The position numbers and the translations under genes are program-made. This document shows, in pieces, positions 9,692 to 20,833 of a stretch of DNA of 64,000 nucleotides (position 1 is its first letter; every line of letters begins with the position of its first letter). The DNA is taken from contig JAKSZP010007881.1 in the NCBI GenBank assembly GCA_022478985.1, forward strand, positions 124,001 through 188,000, given 5' to 3'. This stretch comes from Massospora cicadina (Eukaryota > Entomophthoromycota > Entomophthoromycetes > Entomophthorales > Entomophthoraceae). The notes under the pieces were generated by a model. The model was not told the origin of the DNA and ran no database searches. It worked only from the letters and a program-made list of their open reading frames with translations.

Positions 9692-11756
9692 AACCAAAAT
9701 CATTTTTTTGTTAAACTAAAAACAAATATATAGTGAATATTTTTTCTTAAAATAAAGACAATTAAAGTGTATACTTAATATTGAAATTGTAATTCTGTAA
9801 TTTAAGTGAGGATAAAAACAACCATTTAGTGAATATTTTTACAAAATAACCAAAAACTAATAAAGTGCTTACCTTTGTGCTGAAAATATAACTTATGCAG
9901 TTTTTAAGAAGTTTAATCGGGGTATAATCACTAAAATATTTAGTACTATAAAATCTTTATATCTAATATAATACCTAGATCTATATCTAATGTTGGATAT
10001 AACTTAAAACTACAATATCTATTTTTTAGTACTAGATGGTCAAACTACAATATCTATTCACATGCTAATATTAATAAAAGCATCAAAAATTAATCCACAG
10101 TATTAACACTCTCTAATCTTATCAGTGGAGCTAAAGTAAATATTTCAATTAGTTAAAATTTATGGGCAAGTTTTTATAACTATAACTATTGAAGCAACCA
10201 AATATTAAACTCTCAGCCATAACAATGTAGCAAATACTATCAAAAATGTATAGAAAGTTTCACTTATTATATATAAAACTTTTTATTTTACTCTTTATTT
10301 TCAAAGATTCTTTCTTACTGCTTACCTACATCACATAAGAAACATACATATTAAATTTCAAGTTTCTAGATTAGCATTTTTTGGAGATTTTGTGATGAGT
10401 CAGTCAGTCAGTGGTATTTCTCCTTTATACATATAGATAAGATAGATTTAAGTCATTCTTACTTTCTGCTTGGGTCTGCACATTGCTAAATTTTGAAGCT
10501 AAGGAGCCCTCTGACCCCCTTCCTCCCTCCACCTTGGTCAACTAATGGTTTGATGTTGATAGCCTGGTTAGTTGGTTTAAGTTAAGTTTTGGGGTCATTT
10601 TGCTCATCTGAGCATTTTGGCTCATTTTACTTTTTATTATTCTCTTTTACAGTTTTATCTGTACCCTGATCAGCTTATCTTGAATAAACAGATATATAGA
10701 TTTTAATTTAAATTATAAAAAGTGATTAAATAAGTGGTTGCACTAGGATTCAAAAACCAACCTCTATAAACTTTAAGTTTAGAGCTAATAGCTGAGCTGA
10801 TTATGCTAGAGGAGGTTTTAAGATCAATTGGGTTTTTGATTCAAAGTTTTGATTTAAATTAACTTCTAAAGTGCCAAATAATCACTAACCACTTAACAAA
10901 ACCATTTGAAAATTTAATCAGCTGAATATCAAACTGCTCAGCTGTAACAATATAGTGAATACCATCAAGGTATATATAGAGTTTTCACTTCTTATATATA
11001 AAACTTTTTATTTTACTATGAAAATTATATTTTAAAAATTCATTAACCTTCTCCATGACTAAATACTTATATGTGCCAACTTTCATGGTGATCTGTCTAA
11101 TGGTGTCAGAGTCTATAGATAATATACAGTTATACCAACATCTATTTTTATATATAGATACCAACATCCATATATATATATATATACTATATAAACGAAT
11201 AAAAATGATATTTTTGTAAGGAGAACTTTAGGCAAATTCTCATTAATAAACAGTTTACCCAAATTTACTTGTGGGTATAAAGTTTACCAGGTGCTCAATC
11301 AATTCTTTTTTATATTGGTATATGGCCATTAAAATTATAAACAAATTTTATTGAGTCACTATAAAACCACTAATTACTCAGCCAAAACCAATTAAACCTA
11401 TCAAATTAACTAAATCATCAGCCACTTACCTGAACCATTTTGACCATTAAATTAACCTAAATCCACCAACCACCCAGCCAAAACCAATAGTTTTTTTAAA
11501 TCAACTGACAACCAAAACCCACCAACCACTTACCAAAACTAATTAACTTATCAAATCAACCAATCACTAACTGCTTACTAAAACCCCTAAATTTATTAAT
11601 CTTTAAACAGGAAATTTCACCTTTAAGTGTAATTTGTTTTTTGCTTATTATACCTTTAAGTGTGATTTGTTTTTTTCCCATTACACCTTTAAGTGTAATT
11701 TATTTTATCCTAAAAATGAAATCAAAAGGTGATGGATTAAAAGCAGAAATAACACT
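9692..11756. other. AT-rich Helitron-derived sequence, no gene
   Basis: This stretch contains the Helitron 5' ends described above and their AT-rich bodies, with repeated phrases such as CCAAAACCAATTAA and AACCACT. A possible tRNA-like SINE head lies at about 10733-10818 on the minus strand (A-box-like AATCAGCTCAGC, B-box-like TTTTTGAATCCTAG). The last 60 bases may belong to the 5' part of the piggyBac relic that resumes at 20834. No open frame is convincing. Confidence 0.4.
10007..10058 (-). repeat. Ultrashort retroposon-like insertion with 17-bp duplication
   Basis: TTTTAGTACTAGATGGTC (10024-10041) lies between two copies of AAACTACAATATCTATT (10007-10023 and 10042-10058). Same insert as at 3166, 22073 and 29443, with a different target. 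Confidence 0.88.
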
Positions 11757-11761
11757 ATGCT

Positions 11762-12919
11762 TGTAAGTCAGGGAAACATCCCCTGTGTTTCAATCAGGAC
11801 CTCTTCCCATTTCCAAGTAAAAGGCTCTAAAGAGGGTGGCTGTACCCCTCTTCATCCAGGGTGACCTTGCCCATGTGGTAGACAAGCGCTGGGTAATAAC
11901 TCTCCCTTTTTGGATCCCTCCCCCAGTACCCACGTTCACCTCTCCTAAACTTGTATGCCTGATCAGAGAAATTTGCGCTGAAATTGCCAAAATGAAGTTG
12001 ATCAGTCTGAAAACAAGTGGAAATGAGCCCAATGATCAGAATCCACATAGTGAAAAAGGAATGAAGATTGATTCATCAGCTGGAATTTCTGACAGTTTTG
12101 ATTTGGCCAACACCATGATTGTCAAAATTAGCCCCCTCCCAAAATTGTCAGGGATGATCCCTGATGTAAATGTAGCAGCATCAGACACCATCAATGATAG
12201 TTCAAAGCCCCCTTCTGGCAAATTGGGCATTGCAGCTGATGCAATGCTTTTGACTGAATGAATGGCTCAGCAACTGGGCATGGGTGAGTTGGGCATCCCA
12301 AACCTGTTCCCATCCAATTGGGACTGCCCCTACATGGGGTGGCCTTGGGGGAATCCCATTGCTCATTGGGCCAGATGCTGTTGTGCCAACTGCCAGAAAT
12401 GCAGTCAAGTATTAGTTCAGGCATTCGAGGTCAAACTGACAGCAACTTGGCCTGCTGCCAATTCCTTTGATGTCAGTTCCCAGTGAGCTTATCTGCCCCC
12501 ATTCCCATTTAATTTGCTGGTTAGATCAAACTTGAGGGACCTGATCCCAGCTTGTTTCCTCATCAATTGACCACTATTTAATAAGTTGCATTGTACTGAG
12601 AAAATTGTTGGTTGATTTTTCTTCCTTAGTTTTCCATTAAAAAAACCCTCCCCAAAATTTAGTTTTTTTATGTTGAAAAATAAAACGCCCTTTCTGCCAG
12701 CACTCAAACACACTTCAGGGTTAACGGCCATATTTGTCTGGTATGTTATTCTGTGCCTGTACAAGATTCTGGCTCACCAGCAGTTATTGGCAAAACTCCT
12801 TTCCAGTTTTATATCCGTCATACCAGCAGCAGTGCCTTTGGCATTCTGGTTTGCTGTTTGGGTGCTCCAGCACCTAGGCTGGAAGGCTGGCCTAATTCTA
12901 TCTTGATGTTTTCCTGACA
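11762..12919 (+). repeat. 5' LTR of chromovirus 1
   Basis: Begins TGTAAGTC and ends TTCCTGACA. Its copy of the putative RNA start reads GTTGGTTGATT (about 12606), where the 3' LTR reads GTTGGTCAATT. The open frames in this LTR (for example 141 codons at 11836) recur only as LTR sequence and are not treated as genes. Confidence 0.9.
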
Positions 12920-12920
12920 T

Positions 12921-12931
12921 AATTGACCAAC
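12921..12931 (+). promoter_or_regulatory. Self-priming type primer-binding site of chromovirus 1
   Basis: AATTGACCAAC begins two bases after the 5' LTR. It is the exact reverse complement of GTTGGTCAATT inside the 3' LTR (20509-20519). It has no TGG start and so does not look like a tRNA primer site. In Tf1 and related chromoviruses, minus-strand DNA synthesis is primed by the folded-back 5' end of the element's own RNA, which needs precisely this kind of 11-base complementarity. Confidence 0.75.
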
Positions 12932-13261
12932 CATTATTACTAACCATTTCCACCTTTCTTGTTAATATTGGCGTAGCAATGGTCCCTTCTTTGCAGCTGA
13001 ACCATGTTGTGGAGAAAATTTTCTCTGTACAAAATAGCCTAGTTTCACTCAAAATGTCAAACCCACACCCCATAGTTGCCACAGCTATTGTGCCCATGTC
13101 AGTAGGATCTGAATTCCAACTTGCAATGAGCTTACTACCCCTATGAACCTAGAAGTTTCCCCTGACACCACTACCATCTCTTTGGTATCACTGGATTCAT
13201 CCACAACTACCAATAAAGAGAACTTTGCTTACTTCTTATTACCCATGAAGATAGTGTTGGG

Positions 13262-13602
13262 TCCCATCACATCTACTTTGAGGCCCTGGTGGATACCAGA
13301 GCTATGGGCAATTTTATGAGTGTTGAACTGGCTCAACAATTGAAACTTGACCTGGATGCAGGCCCTTTAGTGATAGTTGAGTCATCAGCCTCCCAAGCCT
13401 CATACCTGGTTCACCAACCAGTTACATTCTCAATACACCAGTTCAGTTTCTGCGATTGGTTCCTAGCAATGCCAAACTTGGTGTTTCCAGTTATCTTAAG
13501 AGTTGGTTGGTGGCGTCAACAACATGTTAATATTCATCTAGAGTCAAATATGTTGGCTTTTGCCAATGATCAAACTGAGGGAGAATTTCCTTTAGTTAAT
13601 AC
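13262..13602 (+). pseudogene. Chromovirus 1 protease region, truncated by a nested element
   Basis: The frame reads ALVDTRAMGNFMSVELAQQL, a retropepsin active-site region in which the usual D-T-G-A has become D-T-R-A, so the enzyme would be dead. Later segments (VILRVGWWRQQHVNIHLES) match the protease flap and C-terminal part of Ty3/Gypsy elements. The coding sequence stops being continuous at 13602, where the miniature LTR element begins. Confidence 0.8.
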
Positions 13603-14627
13603 TGTCAGAATTTTAACCAGATGGAATCCTCCAATGATTAATCGTTATTTTGGATGATATAGCCAATACCAGTGGAATGGCTTAATGACTAAATTTCGTG
13701 TTATTTGGTCTGATTGCTGGTTAGTTGCTCCCCAATTTGGGTTGAGCTGAAATTAGTATTCTACCAAGTTTGGTATTAGGTTCAAGTGGGGCCAATTGGT
13801 GGCCCTGAATTAGTATAAGGATTACCAGTGACTAATAGCTGAGGATGATCCAATCAATATCAGTCAGCACAATCAGTGGTCAACGCCAACAGCCATTTGT
13901 GGTCCATTGTGGGATTTCTGGTGGAAAGCTGATGTATTTGCTTCAATCGTCTATCCATGAATTCGCTGCCTGATAATCTGATGTTGGTAGATCCAACAAT
14001 TATGAGTTTGAAACGGCTGAGGTTGTTTCCGGTGCCTCATTTATTATTAAGATAAGATGAGAATAGATGTCAGCGAGATGCTGAGATATTCTGAGTCAAG
14101 CAAGTGACTAAAGTTGTTTCCAGTGCATTATTATCAACTTGAAGGTCAAATACAAATTCAATGTTTATTTAATTAAATCATTTATATAGCTCACTGGCGA
14201 CTTAAGGCTGAGGATGAGCCAAAAACTAATTCAGACATTGGGAAGGATGGAGCAAGAGGGTCGACGCCAGAGAAGAGATAATGTAGAAGAAGTAGAAGAA
14301 GAAGAAAAGAAGTGGTTGGCTGGAAGAACCAGAAGAAGAGCTGATAGGTCAGTGGTGGGCGCAGTAGCCCTTTTGTAAATAGTATATATACCTGGCGCTT
14401 CCCTTTAAATAAATATCTCCCTTTGCCTATTCTACCTTTTGTTATGAGTTTATATTTATTTCGTTGGTTATAAATTAGGCTGGGGGATCCCCAAAATGGA
14501 GCATGTGACATTCCAAGGGGTTAGCCAGCGCTGCTGGCCCTAATGCTAAGGTAAAATGGCAAGGGCTGACCAGTCTTCATACTGGTTAGCCTGCCAACTA
14601 GCAGAGCCCATAGTCAAATTTCTGACA
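13603..14627 (+). repeat. 5' LTR of the miniature element
   Basis: Starts TGTCAGAATTTTAACCAGAT, ends AATTTCTGACA. TATATACC lies about 15 bases before the conserved GGCGCTTCCC, and AATAAATATCTCCC (about 14409) is a likely poly(A) signal. A 106-codon minus-strand frame here recurs in all LTR copies and is not a gene. Confidence 0.9.
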
Positions 14628-14628
14628 T

Positions 14629-14646
14629 TGGTGCTCACTACAGGGG
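14629..14646 (+). promoter_or_regulatory. tRNA-type primer-binding site
   Basis: TGGTGCTCACTACAGGGG one base after the LTR. Its complement would be the 3' end of a tRNA whose acceptor 3' strand is AGTGAGC with discriminator A and CCA. The same site follows three other LTR families in this window (49217-49234 minus strand, 53771-53787, 57863-57880). Confidence 0.85.
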
Positions 14647-14818
14647 CTCTGCTGGTTGATGCTGAATTAGCTAAAGGTTGGTGAAGAGGTGGTGGTGATG
14701 CGCCACTGTGGTTTGGTTCCAGCAGTTAGTGGTGGTGGGGAGGGGCAAGCCCTGGATGCCCGCCCCCACACGCTGAGGTTGGAAGTAGGAGGATTACCAT
14801 CTGGTTAAGTGGGGGAAA

Positions 14819-15845
14819 TGTCAGAATTTTAACCAGATGGAATCCTCCAATGATTAATTGTTATTTGGGATGATATGGCCAATCCTAGCGGAATGTTTTA
14901 TTGACTAATTTTCATGTTATTTGGTTTGATTGCTGGTTAGTTGCTCCCCAATTTGGGTTGAGCCAAAAATAGTATTCCGCTGAGTTTGGCATTAGGTTTG
15001 AGTGGGGCCAATTGGTGGCCCCAAATTAGTATAAGGATCACTGGTGACTAATAGCTGAGGATGATCCAATCAATATTAGTCAGCATAATCAGTGGTCGGT
15101 GCCAACAGCTATTTGTGGTCTGTTGTGGGATTTCTGGAAGAAAGCTGATATATTCACTTCAATTATTTATCCATAAATTTGCTGCCTGATAATCTGATGT
15201 TGGAGGATTCAACAATTATGAGCTCAAGGCAGCTGAGGTTGTTTCTGGTGCCTCATTTATTATCAAGATAAGATGAGAATAGATGTTGGTGAGATGCCAA
15301 GATATTACAAGTCAAGAAAGTGACCAGAGTTGTTTCTGGCACATTATTATCAACTTGAAGGTCAAATACAAATTTGATGTTTATTTAGATTAAATCATTT
15401 ATATGGTTCACCGGTGACTTAAGGCCAAGGATGAGCCAAAAACTAATTTAGACATTGGGGAGGATGGAGTGAGAGGGTCAACGCCAAGGAAGAGATAATG
15501 TAGAAGAAGAAGTAGTAGAAGAAAAGAGGTGGTTGGCTGGAAGAACCAGCGGAAGAGCTGATAGGTCAGCGGTGGGTGCAGTAGCCCTTTTGTAGATAGT
15601 ATAAATACCTGGCGCTTCCTTTTCAATAAATATCTCCCTTTGCCTATTCTACCTTTTGTTATAAGTTTATATTTATTTTGTTGGTTAGGAATTAAGCTGG
15701 GGGATCCCCAAAATGGCGCGGGTGACATGCCAAGGGGTTAGATGGCACTGCTGGCCCCAATGCCTAAGGTAAAATGGCAAGGGCTGACCAGTCTTCATAT
15801 TGGGTAGCCTGCCAACTAGCAGAGCCCATAGTCAAATTTCCAACA
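14819..15845 (+). repeat. 3' LTR of the miniature element
   Basis: Partner of 13603-14627; it starts TGTCAGAATTTTAACC and ends AATTTCCAACA where the other reads AATTTCTGACA. Confidence 0.88.
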
Positions 15846-16111
15846 ATTTCTCAAGGAAGCTTAAGGTTATAGCTCCATAACTTCCCTTGTTTCCCCTTTG
15901 GGCCTCCTGTCCAATTTTCTTGAAGAATTGATGTGATACCAGAGTATTTTTGATTCTGAAAAGGCGGATCGTTTCCCCCCTCACACCAAATTCAACTGTG
16001 AATTCTGTACAATGGTACAGTTGGTGAATATCAACTGATCATTGTATCCCCACACAACGGATGAGGAGGTTGCTCTCAACACTTGGTTGGATGATATGCT
16101 GAAAAGGGTGG

Positions 16112-16660
16112 TTGTTTAAGGAGACATCACCAGTTGTGTCTCCCATCATCTTCGCTAAAAAAGCTGATGGTTCTCTCCATCCCTGCATGGATTATGGACA
16201 TTTAAACAAAGTCACAGTTCATGACCCCTACCCCCTACCTTTAAAGCAATTGATAAGCCAAGCAATCGCCAAATCTTGGGTGTTCTCTAAGCTGGATCTC
16301 ATCAATGCCTTTAACCAGATTTGGATATGGAAGGGCAAGAATGGTTAACAGCAATCCAGATGAAGTGAGGCATTTTCCAATTCCACGTAATGCCCTTCAG
16401 GCTGAAGAATGCTCCCACTATGTTCCAATGTATAATTGACAGTGTACTGGGTGACCTCCAGTTTACTTGTGCAGTTGCTTATATCAATGATATTCTGGTT
16501 CACTCCCCAACTTATGAACAACATGCTATCAACTTGAAAGCGTTTGTGGCTGCTTTGCATAAGGTGGGCTTGTTTGTTAAGCCTTCCAAATGCAAGTTCT
16601 TTAAGGAGAAAGTTACCTTTCTTGTGAACCTCATCCTTAAGGATAGCTACGCAATTCCCC
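16112..16660 (+). pseudogene. Chromovirus 1 reverse transcriptase
   Basis: The frame from 16112 reads SPVVSPIIFAKKADGSLHPC and then SKLDLINAFNQI, RT blocks 1 to 3 of Ty3/Gypsy. After a stop and frame change the second part (from 16390) reads MPFRLKNAPTMFQ and AVAYINDILVHSP. The catalytic Y-x-D-D box is Y-I-N-D, so one of the two metal-binding aspartates is lost. Together with the stop near 16348 this makes it a pseudogene. Confidence 0.88.
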
Positions 16661-16889
16661 TAATAAGTTGGATGCTATTTGGGAATGGCCTACCCCAACA
16701 ACCCATAAACAATTATGGAGTTTCTTGGGAACCATTATTTTTCTCAAAAATTTTCCCCGGCCCTTTCCCAGTTGGTGGCCCCACTCCACCCCCTCACTGG
16801 CAAGAATGTACCATATTGTTGGATGCCCAAATGCCAGCAGGCATTTGAGTCAATCAAGGAAGTTTTTAACCCTCTCCCATCCTGAAACA

Positions 16890-17240
16890 TGCAGATCCTG
16901 AAAAACCGTATATTGTCACATGTGATGCCTCCTCAGTGGCAGTAGGGGCAGTGCTGCTCCAAGAGCATGAGGGCTTGGAACATCTGGTCGCCTATTTTTC
17001 TTGGAATTTTACATCTATGGAGCAATCCTGGGCCATCTACAATAAAGAGTTGGCAGCCATAGCATAGGCATTAACTCATTGAAGGTATCTGTTACAAGGT
17101 GCTTAGCATGAGTTAATGGTCTGCACGGATCACCAAGCTCTCTTGTATCTTTGTAAACCCCAGAAATTGGCACACTGACAGGCACAAACCTATCAGGACT
17201 TGTGCAGTTTCAATTTCAATAAAAATTTGTAAAGGGTGCG
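16890..17240 (+). pseudogene. Chromovirus 1 RNase H
   Basis: The translation reads PYIVTCDASSVAVGAVLLQ, then YNKELAAIA and VCTDHQALLYL, the order of motifs in the RNase H domain that follows RT in Ty3/Gypsy pol. Several stop codons (after AAIA, before RYLLQGA) interrupt it. Confidence 0.8.
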
Positions 17241-17589
17241 CTTAATGTACTTCCCAATTTTATCAGCTGAAATCCCACCCACTGTCCCACAGATTCAGAA
17301 AAAGTGGACCTCATTACTGTGATTACAGCTGCCCAAATTTTGTTGATTGTTCCCCCCGTCATCTCTTCCACTACCCTTGCCCCTGACTCCCCACTTGTTG
17401 CTCAGGTATTAGCTGGCCAAATGACCTGCCCTGAAGGGGTGGAGTTATTCAAGCAATTGACCCTTCAAAATAATAAACACTCTCTGTACTCCTTGGTAGA
17501 GGGACTCATCTATTTTAGGTCACAAATTTGGGTTCCCCCTCTTTTCTAAGCTGAGGTATTTTGTGCGCATCATGACCCTCCCACAATCA

Positions 17590-19010
17590 GCCATCCAAGC
17601 AACAAAAAATGCATTGAATTGATAAAGCAAACCTATAACTGGGCGGCTTAACTAAGGAAGTTCTAGTTTGGATCACCAATTGCATTACTTGTGCTTGGGC
17701 AAAGTCAGACTGCTCAGGAAGGAAGGGTCTTCTGCACCCATTACAACAGGTGGAGGGTCCATGGACATCGGTGTCTGTGGACTTTATTGTCAAACTCCCT
17801 TGTTCTAATGGGTTTACAGAAGTGATGGTGGTAGTTGATTGCCTCATTTAATTTTCCCTTTTCATTCCCTGCACTTCTGCAATCACATCTGAAAAGACCA
17901 CTCAGCTCTTTGTATGCCATGTGTTCTTGATGTTTGGCCTTCCACAGAAGATCACTAGTGACTGTGGACCCCAATTTACAGTATGATTCTGGAATGAGCT
18001 TTTATCCATCCTAAAAATCACCCCCTGTCATTCCACTGCTTACCACCCCTAGTCTGATGGACAAACTGAGCAGGTTAACCAAATTTTGGAACAGTACTTG
18101 CACTGTTATGCTTCAGCCTCTCAGGATACTTGGGCCAATGACCTCCCTCTCACCCAATTCTGTAATGATTGACAATCATACATGAATCTCATAAGGTTGG
18201 GAATTATGAGATTTGTGTGCTTTGATAGTTGCAATTCCATTATTCTGAGTAGGATTTTCCTATTCAGGTCAATAATGAAATAAACTAAATAAAATTAATT
18301 ATTTGATTGGTTGTCTGTTCTGAGGTTCCCCTCCAATTCTCCGTTGAGTTGCCTGGATGCCATCAATTCTGGAGGCTTTTGCACCCCTCATTACCTCCAA
18401 TTCATTTAGCCTTTTTGGGAAAAGTATATCAAAGTGAGGTTAGCCCATTGGACCTCACTTTGGAATTCTATTCTGACTTTGAGTCCATTCCCAATAAAGT
18501 CTGCTATTTACTGGATTCGTTTATTTAATTTTATTAATTTAAGCAAGGATTGGGGTGGGAATGGCAGTGTGATGAGGAGGAGAGAAAAGGGGGTGGACGT
18601 GCTGGGATCCTCTTGAGAGTGGCCTTGCCCTGGTGAGAGGGGAAGGAGCCAGAGTGGCCCGAGGTGACAGAGGTCAGTTGACTGCACCTCAGCTGGATAA
18701 CCCTGAGGAGACAGAGGCTGTAAGGATGCACCTCAGCCTGGGGGCCCATGGCAACAGAGGCTGGTGCACCGCACCTCAGCCTGGATGCCCGGCAAGGCCA
18801 TCCATTTGGATAGGACCATATGGAGTTGGCATGGCCACATATAGGGTTAGTGGTTTAGGGCTGGTGGCAGGCTGGGCCTTGGGAGCCCCATCCATTACAA
18901 ATTCACCTATAACAACGGTACTCATGCCTATATGGGGTTTTCTCCCTATGAAGCAACATTAGGTTATAACCCCTTTATATTGGTCAGTCCTGTATATGCC
19001 CAGATGTTCC
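17590..19010 (+). pseudogene. Chromovirus 1 integrase, split by a solo LTR
   Basis: The zinc-binding end (CITCAWAKSDC) and the catalytic core (DFIVKLPCSNGFTEVMVVVD; then TSDCGPQF; then SDGQTEQVNQ) carry D, D and E candidates in the expected spacing. The frame is cut at 18160 by the solo LTR 18161-18899 and continues after it with QFTYNNGTHAYMGFSPYEAT, the standard segment downstream of the core. Stops are present within the core. Confidence 0.85.
18161..18899. mobile_element. Solo LTR, TGTAATG family
   Basis: A 739-bp insertion in integrase with ends TGTAATG and CATTACA (7-bp inverted repeat) and a perfect target duplication AATTC (18156-18160 and 18900-18904). Removing it restores the open sequence across the join. 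There is no protein coding inside. Its direction is not clear from the ends alone. The second half is unusually GC-rich for the repeats here. Confidence 0.9.
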
Positions 19011-19212
19011 TGCTGCCACAGATCACATTGAGCATATCTGGTCTACCCAGTCCTTAGTATGGGAGCACCTCACAAAGGCTATCAATGATTATAAATGGTT
19101 TTAAGATTGCAAATGGCTTCCTGGTCACAATATCGTGGTGGGCTCTCACATCATGTTGGACACTCACCATCTGCAGATGCTGGTAACTTCCTGAAAGTTT
19201 GCAAGCAAACGT

Positions 19213-19662
19213 TTGGGTCCCCACCTGATGGAGAAAGACTTGGGCAATGGTGCTTTTTGTTTGAAATTACCAGCTCATTGGAAACAGCATCCCATCTTTC
19301 ATGTGTCTCTGTTGTCACCTTTCAAGGGGATTGTCCCCACCAAACCTGAACCTATTGTGATAGAGGAGGCAGAAGAAGCTGAGGTGGAAAACATCTTAGC
19401 ATCCCACAAATTCTGGCAGTTGGTCCAGTATCGTGTGGCCTGGAAAGGGTATCCAGCTTATGAGAATAGTTGGGTTAAGGCTCACTATTGCACTAACTGC
19501 ATGGAGCTGGTTGATGCATTTCACAAATCCCACCTCAACGCCCCCATCCCCCCAAAAGGTCACAACAGTAATGGTGATCAAGCTTCCCAAGGCACACAAA
19601 AATGTGGCTCTTGTGCAGTTTTCTGGCAGTGGTGCCCTTCCTTTGGAAAAAGGAAAGGGTAA
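19213..19662 (+). pseudogene. Chromovirus 1 integrase end and chromodomain
   Basis: After the integrase tail (KLPAHWKQHPIFHVSLLSPF, the GPF/Y-like region) comes a chromodomain at about 19380-19530: EVENILASHK, then VQYRVAWKGYPAYENSW and ELVDAFHKSH. Aromatic residues of the methyl-lysine cage (Y, W, Y) are at the expected places. This 149-codon part of the frame is still open and runs almost to the polypurine tract, so the chromodomain is the best preserved part of this element. Confidence 0.88.
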
Positions 19663-20828
19663 TGTAAGTCTAGGAGAATATCCCCTGTGTGTTGATTGGG
19701 CCCTCTTCCCATTTTCAAGTAAAAGGGCTCCAAAGAGGGTGGCCATATCCCTCATCACCAAGGGTGACCTTGCCCACATGGTAGATGAGTGCTGGGTAAC
19801 AGCTCTCCCTCTTCAGATCCCTCCCCCGGTGCCCACATTCACCTCTCCCAAACTTGTATGCCTGATCAGGGAAATTTGTGCCAAAATTTCTGAAATGAAG
19901 TTGATCAGTCCAAAAATGAGTGAAAATGAGCCTGATGATCAGAATCCACATAGTCAAAAAGGAATGAAGATTGATTCATTAGCTGGAATTGCTGACAGTT
20001 TTGATTTGGCCATTACTGCAATCAAAAAATTAAACCCCTCCCAAAATTGTTGGGGATGATCCCCAATGTGCAGGTAGCAGTATCAGACATCATCAATGAT
20101 AGTTTGAAGCCCCCTTCTGGCAAATTGGGTGTTGTGGCTGATGCAACACTTTTGACCAAGCAAATGGCCCAGCAACCAGGCACGGGCGGGTTGGGCATCC
20201 TGAACCCATTCCCAACCAATTAAGACTGCCCCTATGTGGGGTGGCCTTGGGGGAATCCCATTTCTCATTGGGCCAGATGCCATCACACTAACCACTGAAA
20301 ACACAGTTGAGTCTTGGTTTGGGCATTTGAGGTCAAACTGACAGCAACTCAGCCTACCACCAATTCCTTCAATGTCAGTTCCCAGTAAGCTTATCTGCCC
20401 CCATTTCTGAATAATTTTCTGGTTAGGTCAAACTTGAGGGACCTGATCCCAGCTTGTTTCCTCATCAATCAACCACTATTTAATTAGTTGCTTTGCACTG
20501 AGAAAATTGTTGGTCAATTTTTCTTCCTTAATCTTCCATTAAAAAAATTCTCCCCAAAATTTAGTTTTTTTATGTTGAAAAATAAACTGCCCTTTCTGCT
20601 GGCACTCACACACCCCTCAGGGTTAAGGCCATATTTGTCTGGTATTTCATTCTGTTATTCTGTGCCTGTATGAGATTCTGGCTCACTGGCACTTATTGGC
20701 AAAACTCCTTTCCAGTTTTATATCCATTGTACCAGCAGCAGTGCCTTTGGCATTATGGTTTGCCGTTTGGGTGCTCCAGCACCTAGGCTGGCAGGATGGT
20801 CTAATTCTATCTTGCTGTTTGCCTGACA
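19663..20828 (+). repeat. 3' LTR of chromovirus 1, with putative RNA start
   Basis: Starts TGTAAGTC and ends TTGCCTGACA. A TATA-like TATTTAAT (20477-20484) lies 32 bases before GTTGGTCAATT (20509-20519), the sequence complementary to the primer site at 12921. This spacing is what is expected if the RNA begins at about 20509, so R starts there and U3 is about 846 bp. Confidence 0.9.
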
Positions 20829-20833
20829 ATGCT

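Larger units (their letters stand above)
2970..11158 (-). mobile_element. Helitron(s), minus orientation, split by nested LTR elements
   Basis: Helitrons are rolling-circle DNA transposons that insert between A and T, begin with TC and end with a hairpin and CTRR. Two decayed 3' ends lie at 2970 (ACTAATGGAATACCCTGCTT on the plus strand) and 3421 (CTAGCGGAGCTGCTTCGTTA); both resemble, reversed, the 3' end of the better copy at 28904-28932. Two matching 5' ends lie at 10446 (minus strand TCTATCTTATCTATATG, then CTGACTGACTGAC) and 11158 (minus strand TCTATATATAAAAATAG). The simplest pairing is 3421-10446 nested in 2970-11158. No RepHel protein is visible, so these are non-autonomous. The chromovirus solo LTR 3897-9686 inserted later. 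Confidence 0.55.
13603..15845 (+). mobile_element. Miniature LTR element, TGTCAG family, with 191-bp interior
   Basis: Two long LTRs (13603-14627 and 14819-15845) frame only 191 bp. That interior contains a primer-binding site, TGGTGCTCACTACAGGGG (14629-14646), directly after the 5' LTR and a polypurine tract, AAGTGGGGGAAA (14807-14818), directly before the 3' LTR. No coding sequence is left. Such an element can only move with proteins supplied by a relative. Flanks AATAC (13598-13602) and ATTTC (15846-15850) match at three of five bases. It splits the protease region of chromovirus 1. Confidence 0.9.
11762..20828 (+). mobile_element. Chromovirus 1: Ty3/Gypsy element with chromodomain, decayed
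   Basis: A full-structure LTR retrotransposon: 5' LTR 11762-12919, primer site, protease, RT, RNase H, integrase, chromodomain, polypurine tract GGAAAAAGGAAAGGGTAA (19645-19662) and 3' LTR 19663-20828. The target duplication ATGCT is perfect (11757-11761 and 20829-20833). The chromodomain after integrase places it in the chromovirus branch of Ty3/Gypsy, where that domain steers integration to marked chromatin. Only about 350 bp lie between the primer site and protease, so most of gag is missing. Stops and frameshifts run through pol. Two later elements interrupt it: 13603-15845 in the protease region and 18161-18899 in integrase. Confidence 0.92.

Noticed and set aside
11836..12261. 141-codon open frame as a gene
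   Set aside because: It lies wholly in the chromovirus LTR, and the matching region of the other LTR is broken differently; chance frame.
14191..15728. Repeated 106-codon minus-strand frames at 14191-14511 and 15408-15728
   Set aside because: Both are the same LTR sequence read backwards; similarity follows from DNA identity of the LTRs.
18305..18962. Frames of 73-109 codons in 18307-18962 as genes
   Set aside because: They are in the solo LTR 18161-18899 or cross its edge, and have no domain.
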